Shown: positions 41,871 through 48,170 of the stretch, in pieces
Layout of the letters: the number at the start of each line of letters is the position of its first letter
Numbering within the stretch: the stretch's first letter is position 1
Program-made: the position numbers and the translations under genes
Notes under the pieces: generated by a model
The model's input: only the letters and a program-made list of their open reading frames with translations
Told to the model about the DNA's origin: nothing
Databases searched by the model: none
Virus record (IMG/VR): IMGVR_UViG_3300034073_002726
Location: 1-58,460 of that record
Direction: 5' to 3' (one strand)
Length of the DNA stretch: 58,460 nt
Source: a virus

Positions 41871-42082
41871 GGGGTCACTCCCGTGTCATCCGACAGCAGC
41901 GGATTGCCCTGCAGGCAGCGGGCGACGACCATTGCTTCATGGCCTACTTTCACTACCTCAGCTTTGAGCACAGCTTCGATGTAGGCGTGGCGCTCCATGC
42001 CCTTTGCCATGGCGATGGCGTCCAGTGCCTGGAGCAGGTGGGTGGGGGCGAGCTGGCGCAGCTCGGACTTGTCGGCGGCCAT
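41867..42082 (-). CDS. Small helical early protein (71 aa)
   Basis: Product MAADKSELRQLAPTHLLQAL and AMAKGMERHAYIEAVLKAEV looks like a ribbon-helix-helix or small Arc-like regulator pattern, but the match is weak. It follows the Cro-like gene and precedes the replication genes, the usual place of a CII-like or small accessory regulator. Confidence 0.55.
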   Translation of the reverse strand: MAADKSELRQLAPTHLLQALDAIAMAKGMERHAYIEAVLKAEVVKVGHEAMVVARCLQGNPLLSDDTGVTP

Positions 42083-42085
42083 GGG

Positions 42086-42316
42086 TTACGCGGCCTCTTT
42101 GGGTTCTGCCGCGTCGCCACTCTCTTGGGCGGTTGCTGCCTCCACATCGACGCCGGAAAGCGCGCCGGGATGCGCCACCTTGAGGTACATCATTCGGGCT
42201 TTGGGAATGCCTGCTTTCTTCCAAGCACTCACAGATGGCATACGCACATCGAAGATACGAGCCACTTCAGCTGTTTCACCGAGCGCTTCAATGATCTTGG
42301 TTGCATGTTGGTTCAT
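42086..42316 (-). CDS. Cro-like repressor / YdaS-type HTH protein
   Basis: The 76-residue product contains a helix-turn-helix (ATKIIEALGETAEVARIFDV, RMPSVSAWKKAGIPKARMMY), where the second helix PSVSAWKKAG is the recognition helix of YdaS/Cro-type proteins. It is transcribed leftward from the operator region shared with the CI-like gene at 42387. No ribosome site is visible and the predicted transcription start falls at or next to the ATG, so the message may be leaderless. Confidence 0.8.
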   Translation of the reverse strand: MNQHATKIIEALGETAEVARIFDVRMPSVSAWKKAGIPKARMMYLKVAHPGALSGVDVEAATAQESGDAAEPKEAA

Positions 42317-42387
42317 GCGCCAATATTAGCCTGGGCTAGCATCAAAAGCAAGCCCAAGCTAACAAATGAATTGGTAGGCTAGGCTAA
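42317..42387. promoter_or_regulatory. Divergent Cro/CI operator-promoter region
   Basis: Three related sites of about 15 bases: 42326-42340 (TTAGCCTGGGCTAGC), 42349-42362 on the minus strand (TTAGCTTGGGCTTG) and 42373-42387 on the minus strand (TTAGCCTAGCCTACC). For the leftward gene a promoter TTGCTT, 17 bases, TAATAT fits; the first two sites overlap it. The third site abuts the CI-like start codon, as expected for autoregulation. I could not fix a clear rightward -10. Confidence 0.75.
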
Positions 42388-43187
42388 TGGACTCAAAGCC
42401 CTTAAATCTGCAGGAACGCTTGGCCTCTGTTTTCCCAGACCCGCTGCCTCGCGGGTTGATGGCAGAGATTGCCGAAGTCTGCTCAGTGAGTAGGCCAACC
42501 GTTTCCAACTGGTTCAAAAACCAAGAGAAAGTCGCCACCATCAGCAGAAAGCACGCCGAGATGTTGGATCGGCACTTCCACCTTGGTGTGTCTATCCCAT
42601 GGCTGGCGGAAGGCGAAGGCAGCCGCGTGGATTCGACTCATCCAACGGCTGGGCTGCTGCCACCAGTCGGCCTAAAACAGCAGCACTTGCCATCAGCCGC
42701 GCCGCATGATGCGCCGGCGAGTGATGGGGGCACTGATCCAGATCTAGTGATAACCCAGTATGAGGACACCGGCGGAGCAATGGGCCACGGGTTCAATCTG
42801 ACAGACCACCCTCCGGGCCACATCAAGAGCTGGAGAGTCACCCACGAGTGGCTGCGCCTCAATGTCCCGAACCACACAGGTGTAAAGAACCTGGCAATCG
42901 TTACTGGCTTCGGCCCATCAATGAAGCCGATGTTCAACCCCGGAGATCCATTGCTCGTGGATGTGGGGGTGAAGGTCATCGACCACGAGGGCGTTTACTT
43001 TTTCAGGGTGGGTGATGAAGGGTTCATCAAGCTGATCCAGCGCGTGCCCGAGTTTGATGGGCCCGGCGTCCGCCTGCGCGTGATCTCAAAAAATCCAGAC
43101 TACCCACCGTATGACATTTCGCCGAAAAATCCGCATTTCGAGGTTTTAGGCAAGGTGCTGACCGTGTGGCGGAGCGAACAGTTTTAA
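42387..43187 (+). CDS. CI-like repressor with S24 peptidase domain
   Basis: The 266-residue product has an N-terminal HTH (LMAEIAEVCSVSRPTVSNWF). Its C-terminal domain carries FGPSMKPMFNPGDPLLVDVG with Ser178 and GDEGFIKLIQRVP with Lys215, the Ser-Lys dyad of LexA/CI proteins. The long linker is Pro/Gly-rich. It should maintain lysogeny and be inactivated by RecA-stimulated cleavage; I did not find a clear Ala-Gly cleavage site, so this is family inference. The antirepressor at 50273 may act on it. Confidence 0.9.
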   Translation: MDSKPLNLQERLASVFPDPLPRGLMAEIAEVCSVSRPTVSNWFKNQEKVATISRKHAEMLDRHFHLGVSIPWLAEGEGSRVDSTHPTAGLLPPVGLKQQHLPSAAPHDAPASDGGTDPDLVITQYEDTGGAMGHGFNLTDHPPGHIKSWRVTHEWLRLNVPNHTGVKNLAIVTGFGPSMKPMFNPGDPLLVDVGVKVIDHEGVYFFRVGDEGFIKLIQRVPEFDGPGVRLRVISKNPDYPPYDISPKNPHFEVLGKVLTVWRSEQF

Positions 43188-43233
43188 GCCAGAAAGGCGG
43201 CCTGGCACATCGCCGCCAAACTAGAGAGAACCC

Positions 43234-43356
43234 ATGAAATTCATCATTGCCATCATCATCACCACGGCCAGCTTGGCAGCCTTTGCGCACTCAGGAGGCA
43301 CAGACGCCGCCGGCTGCCACACAAACAGGACTACCGGCGTTTACCACTGCCACTAA
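43234..43356 (+). CDS. Secreted YHYH-like microprotein (40 aa)
   Basis: The sequence MKFIIAIIITTASLAAFAHS is a typical signal peptide (cleavage after AFA). The mature part GGTDAAGCHTNRTTGVYHCH has the GCH...TG.YHCH pattern of YHYH-like microproteins. AGAGA lies upstream. It is encoded next to the repressor, so it may be expressed in the lysogen. The cysteines and histidines could bind metal. Function unknown. Confidence 0.7.
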   Translation: MKFIIAIIITTASLAAFAHSGGTDAAGCHTNRTTGVYHCH

Positions 43357-43468
43357 CGTGCAGCACATCAGGATCGTGGGCACCATGGTGGAGCACCGCA
43401 AGTATCGGCGGACACGGTAGCGATACGGCCGCTCAGTCCAATCACATCTTTGCACCAAAGAGCGCATC

Positions 43469-43825
43469 ATGACACCGCAAGAGCACGAACTGCTGAAACT
43501 CAAAATTCAATCCATTGCGCAAGACGCTTTGATCAAATGGCTGGCTGATCTTTGGCGTGGGCGACTGGCGGTGACCAGCGAGCCTGAGCGTTCAATGACT
43601 CTAGCGGCGATGGAAGCAAAGCTACGATCAGGTGCATTGGAATATTCAACACTGACAATGCCTTGGCTTGATGCGGCATCTTCGGACATGCAGGCTTCAT
43701 TGTTTCAAGAGGCATATGAGGAAATCTCCAAAAAGATCTTGGGCATAGTGGAAGCTGGCTTGACCCCCGAGGAAGAAGCGAGATTGCGCGCAGCTTTGCC
43801 TGGGGGCACTGACAGACAGACGTAG
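43469..43825 (+). CDS. Small helical protein downstream of the repressor (118 aa)
   Basis: The product (MTPQEHELLKLKIQSIAQDA, WLADLWRGRLAVTSEPERSM, EAYEEISKKILGIVEAGLTP) is helical and balanced. It lies between the microprotein gene and two strong terminators, so it is part of the repressor transcript. No family recognised. Confidence 0.65.
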   Translation: MTPQEHELLKLKIQSIAQDALIKWLADLWRGRLAVTSEPERSMTLAAMEAKLRSGALEYSTLTMPWLDAASSDMQASLFQEAYEEISKKILGIVEAGLTPEEEARLRAALPGGTDRQT

Positions 43826-43847
43826 CCGGAAGCCCCGCACCGCTCCA

Positions 43848-43903
43848 AACCGCCCACCGAGGCGGTTTTTCTTTGCCCAGGCCCGCCCCGAGCGGGCTTT
43901 TTT
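43848..43903 (+). terminator. Tandem terminators after the repressor operon
   Basis: Two hairpins with T runs: AACCGCC/GGCGGTT (43848-43867) then TTTTCTTT, and GCCCGC/GCGGGC (43881-43897) then TTTTTT. They close the CI-like transcript. Confidence 0.85.
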
Positions 43904-43946
43904 GCGCCTGCGGGATGCTGGCGTGGAGAAATTTTAGCCAAATAAA

Positions 43947-43988
43947 TTAGCTCAGGCTATTGACATTAACTTAGCTCAGGCTAACAAT
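43947..43988 (+). promoter_or_regulatory. Second operator pair overlapping a rightward promoter
   Basis: TTGACA (43960-43965), 16 bases, TAACAA (43982-43987) is a strong sigma70 promoter. Two near-palindromes TTAGCTCAGGCTA flank it: 43947-43959 just before the -35 and 43971-43984 over the spacer and -10. They share TTAGC...GCTA with the sites at 42326-42387, so the same repressor(s) should control this promoter. It would drive the rightward early region. Confidence 0.75.
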
Positions 43989-43989
43989 T

Positions 43990-44640
43990 CACCCATCGCA
44001 GCAGTGATTGCGGCGACGGGTGCCAGTGATCGAGCTACGCACCGCAGGTTCTTTCACAAGTCAGCCGCCGATGTTGCTGGCCCCACCTGCGGGGCCTTTG
44101 TCCGGCGAAATAGCTCCAACGGGCATGGGCCGTTGTTCTGCGCCGCCGATACCGAGGCGGTTCCCAGTCCGCCAAAGCGCGGTAAACGGGTAGGGAACCC
44201 CGCAAGGGGCTGACACCACGGGACGGTGCTGCATGTGGATGCAGCGACACGGCTACCAGATGCCGGGATGCCCTCGCAAGAGGGCCATCACATCAGTGTC
44301 ACGAGCTGGCATTGATGTGATTGCGGACTTTGTGGGCCACAGGTTGGCTTGTGTTGCCGCATCAAGAGCTGGCCAGGGCAATCCTGGCATCGGGCGCAGC
44401 AGGTGGAAGCCCTGCACCAGTTTCGGGGCGGCAACGCCGCGCGGATTGCACCCGCGACACCTTGTCAAAGACCTCGGTGTTCGTTGGCAGAGCCGACTAC
44501 GGGAACCGCCGCGCGCCGGGCTGAGAAAGCCTCGCCGCCCCACCCTCTCCCTCCCCTCCTGCCATGCGCAGGGGTTTGCCCACCTCGCGTGGGCTTTTTC
44601 TTCCCCACCAGCCCACCACCGCGTGGGCTTTTTTATTTCC
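43990..44640 (+). ncRNA. 650-base hairpin-rich region without a convincing gene (structured RNA candidate)
   Basis: Between the promoter at 43960 and the terminators at 44578-44634 no frame looks coding. The stretch is full of perfect or near-perfect hairpins: GGCCCC/GGGGCC (44079-44096), CAACGG/CCGTTG (44117-44135), CCCC-GCAA-GGGG (44198-44209), GCTGCAT/ATGCAGC (44228-44245), CCCTC-GCAA-GAGGG (44270-44284), ATCACATCA/TGATGTGAT (44287-44321), GCCAGG/CCTGGC (44371-44388). Recurrent GCAA tetraloops favour an RNA role. It may be one large RNA or a string of leader elements. Confidence 0.4.
44578..44634 (+). terminator. Tandem terminators
   Basis: GCCCAC/GTGGGC at 44578-44594 with TTTTT, then GCCCAC/GTGGGC at 44611-44628 with TTTTTT. 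They lie just before the gene at 44657, so that gene must rely on readthrough/antitermination or on an unseen promoter. Confidence 0.8.
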
Positions 44641-44656
44641 ACTCATGGGAACCAAC

Positions 44657-45361
44657 ATGGCTCAGCAGAAAAAGTACGAATTTGTCCCTGGCGATGAAAA
44701 AGTGGTTGCGCCAGGACGCACGGTGAAGCGCATCCGGGCGCTGGTAGCAATAGCCGCATTGGGCGTTGCTCCCGGAGAACTAGGCGGGTACATCGAGTCG
44801 GAGGGCAATCTACAACAGGTGTCCGGCAATGCGTGGGTGTCCGGCAATGCGCAGGTGTCCGGCAATGCGCGGGTGTCCGGCAATGCGCTGGTGTCCGGCA
44901 ATGCGCGGGTGTACGGCGATGCGCTGGTGTCCGGCAATGCGCGGGTGTCCGGCAATGCGCTGGTGTCCGGCAATGCGCGGGTGTACGGCGATGCGCTGGT
45001 GTCCGGCAATGCGCTGGTGTCCGGCAATGCGCGGGTGTCCGGCGATGCGCTGGTGTCCGGCAATGCGCGGGTGTCCGGCAATGCGCGGGTGTCCGGCAAT
45101 GCGCTGGTGTCCGGCAATGCGCTGGTTGAAAGCCAAACCGACTGGCTACTGGTTGGCCCCGCAAAAAGCAGCGGCCGCTTCACTACAGCGTATCGGGACA
45201 CAAAGATTGGGGTGCGTGTTTCGTGCGGCTGCTTTACCGGCACGGCACAAGAGTTCTCTGCACAGATTGAGGCGACACATGCAGGCAACCAACAGCATTT
45301 TCAGCAATACCGATTGTTCTGCCAGTTGATCGCTTTCAGCTTTGACATACAGCCCGCCTGA
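44657..45361 (+). CDS. Hexapeptide-repeat beta-helix protein (234 aa)
   Basis: From ATG 44657 (GGGA upstream) the product has a short N-terminal domain (KKYEFVPGDEKVV), then 17 hexapeptides of the type VSGNAR/VSGNAL/VYGDAL, then a conserved C-terminal domain (GCFTGTAQEFSAQIEATHAG). Hexads with V, small residue and N/D fit a left-handed or similar beta-helix. This combination, known from E. coli and other prophages, has no established function. The repeats are almost identical at DNA level, so length may vary between relatives. Confidence 0.8.
   Translation: MAQQKKYEFVPGDEKVVAPGRTVKRIRALVAIAALGVAPGELGGYIESEGNLQQVSGNAWVSGNAQVSGNARVSGNALVSGNARVYGDALVSGNARVSGNALVSGNARVYGDALVSGNALVSGNARVSGDALVSGNARVSGNARVSGNALVSGNALVESQTDWLLVGPAKSSGRFTTAYRDTKIGVRVSCGCFTGTAQEFSAQIEATHAGNQQHFQQYRLFCQLIAFSFDIQPA
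44819..45124 (+). repeat. 18-bp tandem repeat array (17 units)
   Basis: Seventeen 18-bp units of type GTGTCCGGCAATGCGCGG, differing at only a few positions. Because the period is a multiple of three and the sequence lacks stops in other frames, several other frames on both strands stay open across it; those are by-products. Confidence 0.95.
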
Positions 45362-45372
45362 GCGGGCTTTTC
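45351..45372 (+). terminator. Terminator after the beta-helix gene
   Basis: AGCCCGC/GCGGGCT hairpin followed by TTTTCC; the stop codon of the beta-helix gene lies inside it. Confidence 0.75.
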
Positions 45373-45382
45373 CTTGTGTAAA

Positions 45383-45447
45383 CCGCTATCACATTGATAG
45401 CTACTAGTAGCCCACCCACACACAGCCCTGCAATGCGGGGCTTTTTT
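45383..45447 (+). repeat. Short palindromic element remnant and terminator
   Basis: CGCTATCACATTGATAGCTA at 45384-45403 resembles the first part of the element at 51339-51382. It is followed by a hairpin AGCCCTGCA/TGCGGGGCT with a T run (45424-45447), a terminator directly upstream of the next gene. Confidence 0.6.
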
Positions 45448-45461
45448 CATGGAGCACCAAC

Positions 45462-45749
45462 ATGAGCTTTGAGCTACTGATGCGCGATTGCGCAGCCGAA
45501 GAAGACCGCCGCTCAAAGCGCGACGAGCTGATGCAGCGCGAAGAAGCCAGACTCGCAGCTATCGCCTTATTTGAAGCGCGCCTGGGCAATTACGCCCGCC
45601 TGCTAGACGGCCTGAGCTACCGAGACAACGACGAGCAAGTGATTGCAGCCCTGATGGACGGATGCGAGGCTGGCGTGCCTTCGTGCATTGCGGTGGTGAA
45701 GGCACTGGCAGACAAACATGGATACCACAGAGCGGAGGTTGACGAATGA
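45462..45749 (+). CDS. Small helical accessory protein (95 aa)
   Basis: GGAG seven bases upstream of ATG. The product begins MSFELLMRDCAAEEDRRSKR and is rich in Glu/Arg/Ala, probably a helical hairpin, with a more hydrophobic C-terminus (VIAALMDGCEAGVPSCIAVV). Starts a run of overlapping early genes. No family recognised. Confidence 0.65.
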   Translation: MSFELLMRDCAAEEDRRSKRDELMQREEARLAAIALFEARLGNYARLLDGLSYRDNDEQVIAALMDGCEAGVPSCIAVVKALADKHGYHRAEVDE

Positions 45750-46099
45750 GCAACTCAAAACACACGCCGGGGCCGTGGACGTTGCTGCCAGAAGAGGCCG
45801 ACAAGGACTATCTGCGCATTCGTGGAACGCGGCTCGGCGGGCGCTACAAGGTCGCCAACGTTAACCACATCAGGTACGAAGGCGTGCACGCGGTTGTGCG
45901 CGAACGCGATGACGCGGAGTCCATGGCAAACGCTCGATTGATCGCTGCAGCCCCTGAGCTGCTGGAGGCTCTGAAAGGCTTGGACGAAGCGTATTGCAGA
46001 GCTGGCACACCACTGACCAGAGCAGAGCGCCACGAAGACCGCAAGCGGTTAATTGCTGCCCGTGCCGCCATCGCCAAAGCAACAGGAGACACCCTATGA
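45746..46099 (+). CDS. Widespread phage protein with HTPGPW / ANARLIAAAPELLEAL motif (117 aa)
   Basis: The product opens MSNSKHTPGPWTLLPEEADK and contains ANARLIAAAPELLEALKGLD, a pattern repeated in very many phages and prophages without known function. It overlaps its neighbours by four bases on each side (ATGA), so it is part of one translational unit. Confidence 0.8.
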   Translation: MSNSKHTPGPWTLLPEEADKDYLRIRGTRLGGRYKVANVNHIRYEGVHAVVRERDDAESMANARLIAAAPELLEALKGLDEAYCRAGTPLTRAERHEDRKRLIAARAAIAKATGDTL

Positions 46100-46383
46100 C
46101 ACGCGCCCCCTCATACCTAGACGACAACACAAGCACCTTCGCCCGCACCTGCCCCGGCTTTGGCAAAACCGCTGCTCAGATGGCCGTGGCAATCGAGGTC
46201 TACAAGACACCAATGCACAAGCGCGCACTGTGGGCCTTCTGCCGCCACGGCTGGCTGATCGTTCCCGCAGTGCTTGCCGTGCTGGTTTTCAGCGGCTGCA
46301 CAAGCGATGTGGACACGTATGCAGCGATGCAGGCTGATCTTGCTGATGCGGTTGCGACTGCAGCGAAGGAGGCGGGGAAATGA
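46096..46383 (+). CDS. Small membrane protein (95 aa)
   Basis: From ATG 46096 the product has a soluble N-terminus and one hydrophobic segment (GWLIVPAVLAVLVFSGCTSD) at about residues 51-68, then an acidic helical tail. VFSGC looks like a lipobox but is not near the N-terminus, so a simple membrane anchor is more likely. Overlaps the preceding gene by four bases. Confidence 0.65.
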   Translation: MTRAPSYLDDNTSTFARTCPGFGKTAAQMAVAIEVYKTPMHKRALWAFCRHGWLIVPAVLAVLVFSGCTSDVDTYAAMQADLADAVATAAKEAGK

Positions 46384-46481
46384 AGCGGCTAAAAGATTTC
46401 GCCGCCCTGTACCGCATCTATCGCCAATGCCACAAGCCCATCGCAGCCGCTCGGTATGCGTGGGTTGTATCGGGCGGGTGA
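46380..46481 (+). CDS. Tiny basic protein (33 aa)
   Basis: ATG overlaps the previous TGA. The product MKRLKDFAALYRIYRQCHKP and IAAARYAWVVSGG is a basic amphipathic helix pair; similar tiny proteins (MKR..FV.LYR.YR..H....A...AW) are frequent in prophages as I recall. Function unknown. Confidence 0.6.
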   Translation: MKRLKDFAALYRIYRQCHKPIAAARYAWVVSGG

Positions 46482-46482
46482 C

Positions 46483-46680
46483 ATGAACTGCCCAAGCGGA
46501 AAAGTAGTGCACACGCTGGCGACGGCCAAAGCCGCCAGCAAACGTGCCAGGCAGCGCACTGAAAAGCCACTCGCACCCTACCGCTGCGCCCATTGCGGGT
46601 TTTGGCACGTAGGGCAGAACACCGGGCTCAAACAGCCCGTCAAGACCATCCGAAACAACCACCAATTGAGGTTTTTATGA
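46483..46680 (+). CDS. Small zinc-finger-like protein (65 aa)
   Basis: The product has MNCPSGKVVHTLATAKAASK and then PYRCAHCGFWHVGQ, a single CxxC with a nearby His, resembling small phage zinc-ribbon proteins. It ends by ATGA overlap with the HNH gene. Confidence 0.65.
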   Translation: MNCPSGKVVHTLATAKAASKRARQRTEKPLAPYRCAHCGFWHVGQNTGLKQPVKTIRNNHQLRFL

Positions 46681-47213
46681 TCTTTGCCACCAAAGAAAGC
46701 ACAGCGAGCCCAGAGGTCGCGGCCCTGGCGGTGCTTCGTCATTGGCTGCTGGAGTTTTTGGCCTACGACCAAATCACTGGTTCGTTTACCTGGAACACAT
46801 CCCCCGCAAAGCGCTTTCCCGTGGGCATGAAAGCGGGATCAGTCAATGACAAAGGCTACATCGTCATTCGCTGCTTCGGACGCCTGTATCACGCCCATCG
46901 TCTTGCATGGCTACTGACGCACGGGGCTTGGCCAGCTGGCGACATCGACCACATCAACGGCATCCGCACAGATAACAGGATTGCCAACCTGCGCGACGTG
47001 AGCCGCTCAGTGAACCAGCAGAACCTCAAGACGGCCCGTAGAGACAACCAGACTGGATTGCTTGGAGTCAAAAAAACGCGCTGCGGGACGTTCGAGGCGC
47101 GAATCAATCTCAACGGCCGCTACGTCCACCTTGGGACTTTCCCGGCAGCCGCCGAAGCCCACCAGGCTTACATCACCGCAAAGCGTAAACACCACGAAGG
47201 ATGCACGATATGA
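46677..47213 (+). CDS. HNH endonuclease with AP2 DNA-binding domain
   Basis: The 178-residue product has YDQITGSFTWNTSPAKR at the N-terminus, an HNH core with DIDHINGIRTDNRIANLRDV near residues 89-108, and an AP2-type C-terminus (LGVKKTRCGTFEARINLNGR, YVHLGTFPAAAEAHQAY). This is the standard free-standing homing endonuclease design. It overlaps both neighbours by four bases, so it is inserted without disturbing the Bet gene. Confidence 0.9.
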   Translation: MIFATKESTASPEVAALAVLRHWLLEFLAYDQITGSFTWNTSPAKRFPVGMKAGSVNDKGYIVIRCFGRLYHAHRLAWLLTHGAWPAGDIDHINGIRTDNRIANLRDVSRSVNQQNLKTARRDNQTGLLGVKKTRCGTFEARINLNGRYVHLGTFPAAAEAHQAYITAKRKHHEGCTI

Positions 47214-48160
47214 GCAACGCACTTGCCACCCTCACCCGCACACTGGCCACCAAACTCGACATGGGCGACGGCGCCGACCTGATCGGCACGCTTAAGGCCA
47301 CGGCCTTCAAAGGCCAGGTGAGCGACGCGCAGATGACCGCCCTGCTGGTGGTTGCCAACCAGTACGCGCTGAACCCATGGACCAAGGAAATCTACGCCTT
47401 CCCCGACAAGAACAACGGCATCGTGCCCGTTGTGGGCGTGGACGGCTGGAGTCGGATCATCAATTCACACCCGCAGTTCGATGGCATCGAGTTTGAGCAG
47501 AACGACGAAAGCTGCACCTGCATCATCTACCGCAAAGACCGCAACCGGCCGATCAAAGTGACGGAGTGGATGGCCGAGTGCAAGCGCAATGGCATGGGTC
47601 CCTGGCAATCGCACCCGCGCCGCATGCTGCGCCACAAAGCCATGATCCAGTGTGCACGCCTGGCCTTCGGATACGGCGGTATCTATGACCAGGACGAGGC
47701 AGAGCGCATCGTAGAAGCCGCACCAGTCAAGCACATGGGCACGGTAGAGGATGCAGCCCCACAACCCGCCTACACCCCCGAGCAGTTCGCCCAGCTGCTG
47801 CCCAGCTGGCGCAAAGCCATCGCCGCAGGCAAGGCCACGGCAGACGGAGTGATCGGCAAGATCAAAACCAAGGGGACGGTGACAGCCGAGCAGGAGGCCG
47901 CCATTCGCGCGCCCATCGAGCAGCCAGCACCGCAACCCATGCAGCAGCAGGCCGAAGCCGTGACCGATGTGCAGCCCAAGGGTGAACCCGAGCCGCAGTC
48001 CATCACCGAGAAGTCAGTGGGCGACAAGCTGCACGCAGCCGCCACGCTGGACGCACTGTACGAGGCGGCCGACCTGATTGGCGAAGTCACCGATGCAGAA
48101 GGACGCGCACGCCTGACCGCCTATTTTGAAGAACGCCAGTTCGCGCTGGAAAGCGCCTGA
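47210..48160 (+). CDS. bet: Phage recombination protein Bet (RecT superfamily)
   Basis: The 316-residue product reads ATAFKGQVSDAQMTALLVVA, then QYALNPWTKEIYAFPDKNNG and VVGVDGWSRIINSHPQFDG, the hallmark of Bet/RecT annealing proteins. The C-terminus is a Pro/Gln linker and a short helical domain. It works with the YqaJ exonuclease encoded next. The start ATG overlaps the HNH stop. Confidence 0.9.
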   Translation: MSNALATLTRTLATKLDMGDGADLIGTLKATAFKGQVSDAQMTALLVVANQYALNPWTKEIYAFPDKNNGIVPVVGVDGWSRIINSHPQFDGIEFEQNDESCTCIIYRKDRNRPIKVTEWMAECKRNGMGPWQSHPRRMLRHKAMIQCARLAFGYGGIYDQDEAERIVEAAPVKHMGTVEDAAPQPAYTPEQFAQLLPSWRKAIAAGKATADGVIGKIKTKGTVTAEQEAAIRAPIEQPAPQPMQQQAEAVTDVQPKGEPEPQSITEKSVGDKLHAAATLDALYEAADLIGEVTDAEGRARLTAYFEERQFALESA

Positions 48161-48170
48161 GAGGAACAGC

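Noticed and set aside
44233-44697. 154-codon plus-strand frame and 44253-44642 minus-strand frame
   Set aside because: Arg/Pro/Ser-rich products without ribosome sites, crossing strong terminators in a hairpin-rich region.
44819-45124. CRISPR array
   Set aside because: The units are contiguous 18-bp tandem repeats without spacers.
44643-45164. Several open frames on both strands of the 18-bp repeat array
   Set aside because: They arise because the period is a multiple of three and no frame hits a stop; only the plus frame at 44657-45361 has a ribosome site and conserved ends.
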